This document shows positions 12,545-24,600 of a stretch of DNA of 64,000 nt, one piece after another; position 1 is the stretch's first letter, and each line of letters starts with the position of its first letter. Source of the stretch: Pterobdella sp. o SKG-2022 (lineage: Eukaryota > Annelida > Clitellata > Hirudinida > Piscicolidae). Where the stretch lies: the NCBI GenBank assembly GCA_964035795.1, contig OZ038320.1, positions 22,834,589 through 22,898,588 of the forward strand, in the 5' to 3' direction. A model generated the notes under the pieces. It did no database searches, was not told where the DNA came from, and saw nothing but the letters and a program-made list of their open reading frames with translations. The position numbers and the translations under genes were made by a program.

Positions 12545-13530
12545 AAAGCATTTTACACCTATTCTATCTCTAAACATCATCAATATCATCAGTTTGCTGA
12601 TGATATTACCCTCTTTACAGGCGCCTCCTACCTTGATCCTCATCCCAGCCTCACTAAGATATCTGAATGCATCACTGAGCTCAATCTTTGGTTTTCTAAC
12701 AATCACCTCATGTTGAATCCTAACAAAAGCGAAGTGATGTTTGTCGGCAGTCCCATACTCCTTTCCAAATCCAATCTTCCCACTGAAGTAATCTTTGACG
12801 GCACTACTCTTTCCGTAACGTCCAAACTGAAGATACTAGGTGTAACTCTTGATTCTAGACTCAACTTTACACACTTTGTCTCTCAGCTCATACAATCATC
12901 CAACTTTCATCTCCATGCGATCAGACAGGCACGCAAGTTCCTACCCTCTGACACTGCCGTTGCTCTGATCATCTCTTTAGTTCTTTCAAGGATTGATTAC
13001 TGTAACTCTCTTCTTTGTCGACTCCCGAACTGTCTTATTTCTAAGTTGCAATCTCTCCAAAATCGCGCTGCTAAAACCGCTCTTCAAGCCGACTACTATT
13101 CTTCATCTCACACCTGTCTTGATCGCCTCCATTGGCTGCCGGTCGTACTAAGAGCCCAGTTCAAGTTGCTATGGCTCACGGCTAACATCTTATATTTTAA
13201 TCAGCCGGCTTATTTATACGACCGTCTTTCCATTAGACAGACTCCTGAGTCTCTCAGGTCTTCCAACTCTGGTTTATGCCTACATCAGCCTGTTTCTTCT
13301 AAACCTTTCTTACATCGCTCCTTCTCGCATATTGCCCATCATTTATGGAACTCTCTTCCACTTAATGTCCGTCTTTCACCTTCTCTTAAAATTTTTCGCA
13401 AGCGTTTAAAAACGCATCTTTATAGCCAAATTTCTTTCTCATAGCCCTTCTGATTAGAACAGCGCCTCTGCAGCAAACCTAGTTTGCAAACTACGCGCCC
13501 TACAAATAAAATAATAATAATAATAAACTG
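12545..13530 (+). mobile_element. CR1/L2-like LINE, 5'-truncated, best copy
   Basis: This is the youngest-looking member of a family with five copies in the first 22 kb. The insert begins inside the reverse transcriptase just upstream of the FADD box, continues to the natural stop at 13444, then has a short 3' UTR (GCGCCTCTGCAGCAAACC, ACGCGCCCTACAAATAAA) and an ATA microsatellite tail to about 13526. Flanks are A-rich. Base use (C-rich, few homopolymers) differs sharply from its surroundings. Confidence 0.92.
12551..13444 (+). pseudogene. LINE reverse transcriptase, C-terminal part
   Basis: One open frame runs from 12551 to the stop at 13444. The catalytic QFADDITLF box is at 12590-12616. 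It is followed by the thumb region (LNPNKSEVMFVG) and the C-terminal module typical of CR1/L2-type proteins (DYCNSLLCRLP near 12995, SLQNRAAKTAL near 13050, LHWLPV near 13127, HHLWNSLP near 13340). There are no stops or frameshifts in the retained part, but the endonuclease and the N-terminal RT motifs are missing, so it cannot move by itself. The first in-frame ATG (12710) lies downstream of the FADD box and is not a native start. Confidence 0.9.
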
Positions 13531-14429
13531 AAAAATATATAGTAGAAAACAAAAAACACAAAAATGCGTAACAAAAATAGTGCACTGAATAAACTGTGGT
13601 TGTGACCAAAATATACTAAATTTGAGTCAAAAAATGTGAGTACAACTACAAAAATGAACCAAAAGAAGAAACAAAAAATCTAAAAGTTTAAAGTAAATCT
13701 AAGTGGAGTTAACAGAATCTAAAATTAATTACAAAACAATATGAAAATACTTTTTAATTATAGAGAGCCTGGTATCAGGAGAAGACTCAACCAAACAAAG
13801 ATACAACAGCCCCAGTTGTCATAAAAGCCAACAAGCAAATTGAAAACCGGTAGTAATCAAGGTACGGAGCAGATCACTTTTTTGATCATTTTAGTTAATT
13901 TAAAAAAATTCACTTAAATTTTTGACATTCTTTCATATTATATTTTCATAGAACTCTAATACTAGCACCTAAATTGCTTTTTAAGGGTATCTCTAATACT
14001 AAATCAAGTTAATCAATTTTTTTAAAACTAATGTTTTATTACAAATTTGGATGAAGTTTCAAAAATTTTAAACTCACTTTTCTAAAAATAAATGAGTTTT
14101 CTATCGATGTTTTAATGGGGTAAGTTTAGTTCTTTTGTTCAGATACCTTTTTCGGTCATAATCGATTCGTGTATTTTTATTTAATTTATTTAGTACAATG
14201 ATTGGAACTTTAAATGAACACTGCTCAAAACTGAGTTTAAAATTTTTGAAACTTCATCCTACTTCATCAGCTGAGTTTGAAATTAAATGATATTAATGAA
14301 ATAGTGTTGAAAAAGTTGAATTAAATCATTCATCGTATGTTAAATTTTGTTTCATGAAATCTATAAAAAGTTTCTTGTAAAATATTCATAATTAGAGTTT
14401 TCATTGTTTGAAATGAAATATATTTCTTC
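13531..14429. other. AT-rich spacer, no gene seen
   Basis: No coding or RNA feature recognised. A short, less AT-rich patch at 13765-13890 (GAGAGCCTGGTATCAGG, then CAACAGCCCCAGTTG) could be a fragment of a dispersed repeat, but I could not tie it to a family. Confidence 0.4.
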
Positions 14430-14730
14430 TAGCCATTCCAACTTTTTCATACCAATATCCCTCTTTTCTTCTACTTTTTGATTTATGGCTTTGTCGTTCT
14501 TCTCATTACTGGTATTTTTCTATTGAAGGTTTTATTGCTGAAATTTGTTTCCAAAAGTTTTGAAATTTTCTCTAAATATTTTGAAACGCAGTTCTTAAGC
14601 TTTTAAAAATGCACTTTTTACACTTCAGTGAACGTATGTGAGTATTGAATTGATGTGAGTTCTATCGATAAGCCTATATTTCTGATTTCCTACAGGTCAC
14701 TGAGCTCAAACTTATAAGCGCCTTGATTCT
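14430..14730 (+). mobile_element. Probable decayed CR1/L2-like LINE tail
   Basis: Scattered landmarks line up with the copy at 12551-13530: TTTTGATTTATGGCT near 14476, ACGCAGTTCTTAAGCTTTTAAAAATGCACTTT near 14585, and AAGCGCC near 14716 at the place of the 3' GCGCC motif. The order and spacing are right, but identity is low and the tail is missing. Confidence 0.4.
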
Positions 14731-17700
14731 GAAATATACAAATATCATTAAACTATCAATATTTTTTATTTCTAAGAAATTATGCTTTTCTATGGTGACG
14801 GTTGAATTCAAATTTTTCATTATAGAGTTTAATTAGTACTTTTGTTTCTATGGGTATCTAACATTTCATGAATACTATTTTCATAAATTCCGTTTGGATA
14901 TTTTATAATGAATTTATCGAATCTAAATTTTTTGAATTAATGTATTTAAAACCTTTTTTTTTCACTTTCAAAAGCAAAAATAATTGAATTATTAATTTTT
15001 TGTTTGCTTTCATGACAATTGTTACAAAATATAAAATTTTAAAAAAATCATTTCATGATAAAAATTATTTTCAAAACACGTGATGAATATGTGAAAAAAT
15101 TTGAAAAAATAAAAAACCTCTAAAAACAGCAAATTAACGACAGTTCAAACTGAATTTGAAAGTAGATAGTTTATATGTCCAGAAAGAGCTATAAAAAACG
15201 ATTCAAAAAAAATTTTTGAAAACATTCATATCTGCTTCAAAGTTATAACACTAAATAACGTTTTACTTATCAAAACTTATGGGTTTTTTTAAGTATAAAT
15301 ACTGCTAAAACCTCAGTTATCTGAGTTTCGGAGTTGAAGTTATTTTTTTTTTATCCATTCGATACCATTCATATATAACAGAAACTGAACCTACTGAAGT
15401 GCTTGCAAGTTAGATCATGTTACCTAACAGTGAAAATTATTTCAAGTTCTGATGCAGTTTGAATTTTAAATTTTTTTATTTTTTCTTTCTTCATTCTTCA
15501 AGGAACCATGTGCTTTTGAAAAATTTTTGACCTTGTAAACTTAAATTTTGAGATTTAAATGAGCAGTTTTAATTTTTAAACTTTTTGCATTAAAACTTTC
15601 TAAATTATTCAAAAACATTTGAAACAAAATGTTTCACGAAAAAAATTGGAAATTAGCTAAAAAAAGTATTTGTTAATTTTTTAGAACATAAATTTTAGTT
15701 CAAATTAAAAAACTAATTGCATTTTTTTCTAATGAAAAAGTTAATAAATTTTAATCAACAAAAATTCAAGTTGAAAAACATTTTAAGAATTAATTTGAAT
15801 ATATAATATTTTAAACTTAGTTTTTTTCACGAAATTTCAAGAATTAAATTTTTATAATGCAATTCAAAATAACAAGTTTCCATTTCTCGTGCTTAAAAAT
15901 GTTTTCAAATGTTTCTTGCGTATCAACACGCATAAAACAAGCGCATGATATGTGTAGTTGAAAAGTTGAATTTAAAAAAACGAATGTCATTTATCATGGA
16001 AGCATTCAAAGTTTTTAATGCTTTTGATCATTCTATTATGGTTTTTTCAAGATGGCATTCATGAAAACAGAAGTTCAACGTCAATGAATTATTCAAAATT
16101 TTTTTCATTTACAAACGTCTCATAACTTTAATTGGAAATATAATAATGAAAAAAAAAAGATTTCTTTAGCTTATTTCGAAAATTTGATATGGAATAAAAA
16201 GCTTTTAGTAAAACAATCATAACTTTTCAAGTGCCAGAAAACTTGAATATTTTGTGAAAAAATATGAAACTTTGTATGCAAGTGCAATGTTTCAAAAGCT
16301 TCTTTTTTCAAAGTATTAATACAAAAAATTTCGAAATACTATTTTCTGTGAATTAATGTTCAGTCATAAACAAATATTTACAGCCACGGTGGGAGAAATT
16401 CAATTTGAGCATTATTGAACTCCATCAGCTTACAAACTTGTGTTTAAAAAGGTTTGACATGCAATTTTTTTCATTGATTTTTATTGGAAAATAAATAATA
16501 ATAATTTCAAAAATTAAATCTTTACACATCATTAAGTTTTATCAAACTTTTCACCATACAACGTGACATATTGTAAAAAATAGAAAAATATATGTTAATA
16601 TAATTTTTGTGATCAGCGAGGTTGTACCAATAAATGGAGAACTGAACAAAGTAATTTTATTCATGATTTATGATAATCAACAGATCTTTTTTCCAAAATT
16701 ACTATACTTTCATACTTGAAAATAAAACAATTTTTAAATTACAAGAACCAGATAGCATGTTGGCTGTATGGATAGAAAACTATAAAAAATGTCATTATGG
16801 CAAGATAAAGCACAACTAATGAAAGAAAGTGAAGAATACATATAAAAATGACAAAACTTTTAATAAAATAGCATGAAAAAATAAGAAAATAAAAATTATA
16901 AAAAAGAAAATATGGAAACATTAGTAGCTCAAGTTAATTTGACAAAAAAAATTAACATGGCTAAACTAAAAAAGTGAGTAGAGGAGATAACTATAAAACA
17001 AAAAGAATAAAATGATTCAGTTTCAAACAAAATAGAACAAATGTGAAAATTAAAAAAAAGAAATAATAAAAGCAAAGAATATTTTAGAATGTGAATTAGT
17101 TGAACAAACTATCAAATTACTTTTGGAAATCAACTAATCAAAAATTAAATGAGATGATTTGGAATCCGTTGAGATAAGCAGATGCAAAGCATGGCATTGT
17201 TTTTATGTTTTTTCAGTCAATTGAATTTTTTTAGTCTTTACCACTTTTATTATATTCAAGGATTACAACAATTAATTATAAAGACTGCGCTATAATGTTT
17301 TAAAACACTCAGAAACTAGAAAAAAACCTTGTAAATAAAATGATAAAAATTTTACACATTCATCATATGCTAAAAATTGTTTATTTATATTTTATTTCCA
17401 AAGGTAATGTCATTCTTTAAGATTTCTTTGCAACAAAAACATGTTCAAATCTTTTTAGAGTTTAATAGTATTTTTTTGTGTGAATTTTATTTTGATTTGT
17501 AGTACAAGCGTGAATTTTCCGCATATCTTTGTAATAATCATTTTTCAAACCATTAAAAGTTCGAAGTACTTTGTAAGAAAAATCATTGTAACTAGACTTG
17601 GCAAGAAAAGGCAATAATCATTTTAAATCATTTTTTCAAATGAAATTCTTCAATTTTTTTTTCTATATGACAATTTTAGTAATATTTTGCATGAATTCAC

Positions 17701-20192
17701 AAGAGTTCAGTAAAATGCATAAATATTGTTGAATGAAATTTGTTGAAGTGTGGAAGCAAAGTTGATACTTCTTAAAACTCCACTGTTTCATGTCATTTCC
17801 GTGTTTTTTAGTTCTTTCAAGTTGAACTGTTTTTTAAATAAACAGACAAAACTGGCTAATTTTGATATGAATCTTTTCATATTTTCAAACTTGTCCAATT
17901 TTAGGTTCATTTTATGATCAATCTTATTTTTAATTTCCATTTGGTGCAAATTCTAAAAAATATGAGCTGTATAATTTTTTTCTGTGTTATCAGGCGTTAA
18001 ATAGTTTGATTATGTATTCAATTTTTGGTCTATAACATAAACAAATTTCTCATTCATGTTCCCTTAATCTACCAAATTTGAATCATGACTGCAAAAATTT
18101 TTTTGAAAAATCCTTTATTCATAATTTGATTTTTTATCTGTCTAACACAGGCATATTTTCTCAGATTTATTTTTTAAACAATTTCATTAGAAATATACAC
18201 AAAAAAAATTTTTGATCCAAAACACATGGCTTTATAGAAAATATCTAATACATGCACAAAATCAATCTCAACCATATAATTATTATAAAAACCATTCCAT
18301 AAAGGAATGAACTAAAAATTTGATTTAGTTAAATGCATTTGAATACTCAGCTCTAATAAAATTCAAGATCATATATAGATATTTATTTATTTGTTAGCAA
18401 ATTATTTCTTATGCGGAAACAATTGAGATGCAGATGAAGATTTATACGATCCCACGGGGGTCTATTTGATTGTTACCCAAGAAAAAAAACTTTGCACTTA
18501 ATGATAAGAGAACGCTATTGAAGAGATTATATATATAATTGAAATATATATTATGATTAATTAAAAAATCGTTTTAAATAAATTTTTGAAAGAACTACTG
18601 CTTTTGAGATTTAATAAAGTTTTGATTATTAAAAATAAGTATTAATAGTTGCTAATGAATTTGAAAGTTGATGGAAACTTTCAAAAAATTTATTTGTCAA
18701 ACACAATGTTTGTTTTATTCTCCAGGTTGAATATAAATAGTTTGAATACATATTAAAAAATATCATAAAAACTTCTTGAAAAATTAAAATATATTCAGAT
18801 TCTTATTAGTTTTTTAATTTTTATCAATAAGATACAAAAAACTCATTCTAATCACCCAACAATAAAAAATGAGATAAAGCATTGTTAATGGAATAGCTTG
18901 AATGCTACTTCAAAGTCTTGTCGGTCTTCGAAGCCATAACTTCTTATCATTTACTGATAACAATTTCATGCCATTCAAACATCTGAGAAAAACTGTTATG
19001 AAGTGTTGTGAAACAAGTATATGAATATGTATTTGTTTGAAAACTTTAACTTCAAGAGACTCAGATAAAAATGGATTTTGAAACATTATCCTCAAATTGC
19101 TATGTTGAAGGTTATATCTTTCATTTAATTTTACATTTTCAAAAAATTAATTAAATTTAGGTTTTTATCTTATTTCATCAAAACATCCGGTTCATCAAAA
19201 AATCCAAAAACTTCAAGTTTTTCTCATGTTGTGATCAGACTCTACTAATTACTTTTTTTCAAAACTGAAAACACTGAGTATAAAATGGATTGAATGATCG
19301 GGAATCGGTGAAATGGAAAGAAAAACTTCAATTCTGTTGTTTGAAAACAAAAAATTTTGTAAATGTATCGAAATATAATTTCCATGGTTTTTGAATTATG
19401 AGTTTTAGACATTCTTTTTCATTTTTAAATGTTTCAATGATGAGAAAGAACGTAGTATGCAAGCCAACAGAGTTTTTTGTTTTTATCATTTGTGGAGTTC
19501 TAGTTTGATTTTCACACATTTTGGTTTTCCAGCATCGCTTGCAAAGAATAAGTAGCATAAAAAAAATTGTTTCGTACTAGCTTGATACACAAAGCTGGTT
19601 TTTGTGACCAGTTTTTATAAGTTTTTGCACTTTTTACATTAATTATACTTTTTGAAAATACGCTGTCATTTTGGTCAAACTTTGAGTAAGTCTTTGAATT
19701 ATACTATTTTTCAATCTTTTTTTTATTACTCGGAGTTTGATATTTTAGTCAAAACAGAAATTTTTTTCAAAATTCTTTGCAGCAAAGGCGCTTGAAAGAA
19801 TTGAACTGCTACACTATTAAATCTATATCAAATTTCCAGTGTTTTTCAGGATATTTTGCTTGATCCTGCAAGAATAAACATTATGTTCATATCAATAAAA
19901 ACGAAAAAACTGAGTGTGGATTTATTTTATCATTTTTAATAGGGTTTTTTACGTGTTAGACACCAGTTTTTAGTTTCAGTTTTTTGTTTTCCGTTTTATT
20001 GACATTGACCAAGTTTTGAATCTTCAATTTTTAGATTGAAGCTCAAGTGTTTTTTTGAAGCTCTACTTTTATGCTAGTGAGCAAATGTTATGTATTATAA
20101 TTTCAATCCTTTTTTTTTGAAGTTTTAAAAACATGTTTTGTTCAACAAGTTATTTTACAATATTTTTTTACTTTAAAATCATTTAAATCCAG
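14731..20192. other. Long AT-rich spacer, no gene seen
   Basis: No family motif or convincing exon was found. Short frames at 16739-16921, 18910-19095 and 19328-19558 (minus) have the Phe/Leu/Ile/Lys composition of chance frames in AT-rich DNA, and none has both splice consensus and a domain. Confidence 0.45.
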
Positions 20193-20386
20193 CATTGAAG
20201 CTACCAATCAAGAATGGAAAAAATATTTCAGCAGTTACATACAAAGAAGTTTGTTATCAAGATGCCAATCTCCATGGTGAGATTTATCATCACTTTTCCG
20301 TTGACATTTCTAACACCTTTGAGAACTTATTAATAGTTTTGAAAACAATAACTTCTCACTTCCCTGTTGGAAACTTCCAGAATTAG
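20193..20386 (+). CDS. Candidate terminal exon of an unidentified plus-strand gene
   Basis: A good acceptor (TTTAAATCCAG) at 20192 opens a frame of about 64 codons that ends at TAG 20384-20386. An AATAAA poly(A) signal follows at 20411-20416. The peptide contains LPIKNGKNISAVTYKEV and, further on, IYHHFSVDISNTFEN and TSHFPVGNFQN. Codon choice (GCC, CTC, TCC, CAC) is more mixed than in neighbouring spacer. I do not recognise a family. No upstream exon could be paired with it, so it may be a chance frame or a relic. Inference only. Confidence 0.35.
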
Positions 20387-20410
20387 GATGATGTCTTTTT
20401 TTACTTTTGG

Positions 20411-20416
20411 AATAAA
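20411..20416 (+). terminator. AATAAA poly(A) signal candidate
   Basis: It lies 25 bases after the stop of the candidate terminal exon. AATAAA is common by chance in this AT-rich DNA, so its value depends on that exon being real. Confidence 0.25.
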
Positions 20417-21099
20417 ATTTGTTTGCCACAAATTTCATTTTTTTAAAACTTTTGTTACGTTTTGAGATTTGCTTGATGAGCAAGTTTTCATGAATAATTC
20501 ACATTTGAATTCTTGAATTTAACTCAAATGAATTGGGGATTTCGTTCTTTTATTAATTCCATACAGGACTTTTATGAAAATTTTTTAGTTTTTTTCAAAC
20601 CTTAATTCAATTATTTGACTTATAATAAAACGAATAAGTTATTTCTATTTTAAACTTTTATAAATTTCTTTAAATCAAGTGGTTAAATTTTTTTTTGATT
20701 TTTATACCAAGGTAAAGTGAAGTAAATTTGTATTCCATATAGCTTCTTAGAGTTTGAAACGCTTTTTACAGATGTAATGTAATGGATACACATTGTGAAA
20801 TAGGTGCTAGTAGTTGTCCCAATGTGGGTTTGAACCCAGTATATTTCAACAAATAGCTAATATACAATGTTCACTAGGCTTTTTTAGTTCTTCGTGGTCA
20901 AAGCTGTGTATTTTGAGCCTCTAGTTTTATTTTTCATATATATGATTTTTTGAAAAACTGACTTTTTGAAATCCGCTCTTTACTGACATTTCCTTTGTTT
21001 AATCTTTCTCCCATTCTTGCTTTTTCTAATTTTGAACCACCCCTTTTGTCACAACTCCATACTTTTCACCAATAATTATCTTAAAAAATTTTGATAAAG

Positions 21100-21640
21100 T
21101 TATTTTCACTTATCTTTTCAAATTTGAAGCTTTTTTTCAAACTGTATCATTTTTAAGTTGCAGTTTTTTTAAAATTACACTAGCAAAATTGAATTAAATT
21201 AATTACAAGTATGATTAGAATGGCATTAACTTCAGGAGTTTCTAGCCCACTATCTGTCAAGCTGGTTACTTTTCTTCATCTTGAGCTTGCTTCGATGGTC
21301 CTAACTAATCGCTAGTCGTTTGAAAAGAAAATTCGAATTTCATAGTTTGAGTTTATATACATTATTACATCAAATTGGTTTGTTCATAAAAGCTTTTTTC
21401 TATTGGACAGCCTCTGAGTCTCTCAAATCTACACCAAACTTTTTCATGTTGTTTCATTTGAGATATTGTAATTTTTTAAATTTTTCTTATAAATTGTTTT
21501 CAAATTTTTTTGTAACATTTTAGTAAACGTCTGAAAATGCATTCATATTCACGTCGCTCTGCCTTTGCCCTTCTGACTAAGCAAGTACCTCTGCAGCAAA
21601 CCTAGTGGACAACTGTTTGCCATGTAAATAAATAATTGAA
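21100..21640 (+). mobile_element. CR1/L2-like LINE, decayed 3' copy
   Basis: Landmarks shared with 12551-13530, in order: TTTTTAAGTTGCAGTTTTT near 21150, GGACAGCCTCTGAGTCTCTC near 21405, AACGTCTGAAAATGCATTC near 21525, GCCCTTCTGACTAAGC near 21567, and ACCTCTGCAGCAAACCTAG near 21587. The 3' tail (AAATAAATAATTG) closes it near 21640. The frame is broken throughout. Confidence 0.75.
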
Positions 21641-24600
21641 ATTGTTATGCTTTTGAAACCTTATAATCAAAGTAATTTTCACAAAGATTTAGCAAGTCTA
21701 GTTTGTATTGACTGATGAATGGAAGCATGAAAGATTATTAATTACGTTGGGATACAAGATTTTAGTAATAATGGTGATAATAATAATATAAATAAAATAT
21801 AAGATAATATAAAAATTAGATTTGAAGTTGAAGATTGGAATTTTGAAAAAAATAAAAAACATCAAAAAAGAAAGCGATTAAATTAGCAAGTATATATACC
21901 AAATATAAAACATTGAAGATAAGAAATGATAAATTAGCTATGAATAACAATAATTATTATTATTATTATAAAAACAAGAATAACAATATTTAAATTGTTC
22001 TTTTCTTTTCAAGACCGTTTTTTAGTTCACTTATTGGTTAGTCAGAATTTTTATAAGGGGTTTTGAGCTTTTGACTATCATCAGCTTCTTGTTGTTGTAA
22101 CTTTTTTTCTAAATCTTCTTTTTATCGCAAATTTTCTTATCAATGCAAGAGCAGATTTTTATTTTTTGTTTTTTAGTTTATTATTTTTAGTTTTTTTTTT
22201 GTTCAAGTTTATTATTATGCAGATTTAGACTTTTTTCTAGATAAAAATTACTATTACTTCAAACAACATCACATGAAACAAAATGAATAAAAGAAAATGA
22301 GTGGAATCTCGAAACTTGGTCGTAACAGCAGAATCGTAGACTGGGCCCAGCTTCGGAGTCACACTTGTGTGATAAAACCGATGTTCACTCTATTTGAGCA
22401 TCTGAGCTTTTTTTAAAATTTTCTCAATTTTTTAAAGACACCTTATGTATCTCTTTTAAATTCAGTTTTATTTGATTTATTATATATAATGAGGCAATTT
22501 TGAATGAATTTATTTTTCAAACAAAACTAAAACTTTTGACAAATTCAACTTCATCGTAATTCATTAGTATAATTTTGAAAATATTTCTTTGTTTTTGCTT
22601 TTCAATATACAAATGAGTTATGACGAAATTACTTTTTGAAAAATTTTATTTTTTTTTTCAAATAAATCTACCTTAAATTTTCTCAGTTTATAAAATAAAT
22701 TTAAAAAATTTTTGAATTTATTTTTCACTTTTTTTTCAAACATTTGTTTTGCCATTATATGCCCTTTTTTTAACTTTTCATTGTTTAACCACCTCATTTA
22801 TTTGTCATTAAGTTTTCAAAAGTTCGTTTTCTTCATGATTTTTTTTTATCTATTTTGATTTTTTTCAATTTTTTTAACTTAGTTTTTTCTATATTAAAAA
22901 TGAATTTCGTTTTCACTTTTATTTCACCTATAAGTTTTTGGTTTCAATTAACTATTTTTTCTTCTTGCTACTATGTTACTCAACTTAATGCCCAAACAAC
23001 CTTTCTAGAACATACACAGTTTTATATTCACAATTTATTTTTTTTAAATTGTTGACTTTACATCAAATTTGTTCAAAATAATTTGATTTCTTTTATGTAG
23101 TTTAACATAACGTTTTTACTTTTTATCAAATTTCTGCTTAAAAGATTTCCACTAAGTTTTTTAGCTATATCTTTTAAAGAGTTTTTTTGATTAAAACACC
23201 CTCATATTATACATTTTTCCATCTATTTTTATTCCAATTTTTAAACTCTATTCATTTTTTCTGACATACCTATAATTTGACTCATTTATTCAATTAGTCT
23301 AAATAGTTTTTGACATATTTTTTCTCAATTTTTTAGATTATTTCTTGCTCATTCTATATTTTACTTTTACTACCTTTCATTTTATACACTGATCGTATCA
23401 ATATTATTCCTTCTTACTTTGGTGTTATTTCAATTCTGCGATTCGATTCAACAAAAAGATATCTTCATTATTCCCATTTCAACATTTATTTTTTCGTGAT
23501 CCCATTCTCATTTTTCCACGATTTTTCGTTTCATAATTTTATTATGTTCTTTTTATTTGAATCCCTTGAAGTTTCAGTAGATCCTCTTGTTTCTCTGACT
23601 TACTTTAAAAAATTTTTTTTTTGATTGTTTTGTTTTAGCTTGAAGTTTTTTAAGTTTTTTTTATTTGCTTAAATAAATTTTCTTTTATTGGTTTATCACT
23701 CATTCTAACTCACCTTGTTTCCCTTTTCTTTGTTCATTCAACTACTCTTCTGAATTTTCAAAATTTCTCATTTCAATATTTTTCATTTTTCTGAATATAA
23801 TTTTTTTTCACTTTTTCATGTATTTATTTTATGCCCTTAATGTATTTGTAATTCCAAAAACCACTATATTTGTAAATTAAATCGTCAACGTTAATTTTGA
23901 AATCGTATCCATAATTTTATGTTTACATTCAAAACGACAAATAGATAAAAAAGCTCTAGCGAATCCATTTCTAAGGAGTCACACTGGTGATAAGGTTTTT
24001 ATGATGACCAAGAGCTTATTTGAAAGTAATAAAATGACTGCCGTTGCTTTGCTTTCGAGTTTTACATTTTAACTTGAGGTTTTTATCATAAATTTGTGTT
24101 TTTGAATTTTTCAATGTTTTTTCATTTGTTTTCTCTATGAAATTATACTAAGTAATGCTTTTTTCAAAATTTAAATTTTATTAACAAATTGCTTTTATGG
24201 TCCACAATGTTGGTTTTTACTGCTTGGTTTATTATTTTATTTCACAAAAAAAACTTGATTTCAAATCAGATGTAATATAATTATGAAAGTGATTCTAAAA
24301 ACCCTATATAAAGGCCTATTACAAATAGTTTTTGTTATAACTTGAATAACTTTCATTTTTGAAAAACTAAAAATTGTGCTATATTTTTTAAATTGCCAGA
24401 TTTAAAAAAAAAGTTTTTAATCAGCTAATTCAATTCATTCGAATGCACAATTTTCAAACATTAAAACTTAAAGTTTCCAAACTTCAAAATTAATGGTCCA
24501 ATAGTAATTTCGAACCAAAACTATCTGAAACATCGAAAACATCCTCTGAAACTTGAAGATATTGAAATTTTTTGGTTTAAACTTCTCGAACTTTTCCGTT

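Noticed and set aside
19328..19558. Minus-strand 76-codon frame
   Set aside because: Its composition is typical of AT-rich chance frames. It has no splice consensus, motif or poly(A) context that sets it apart.
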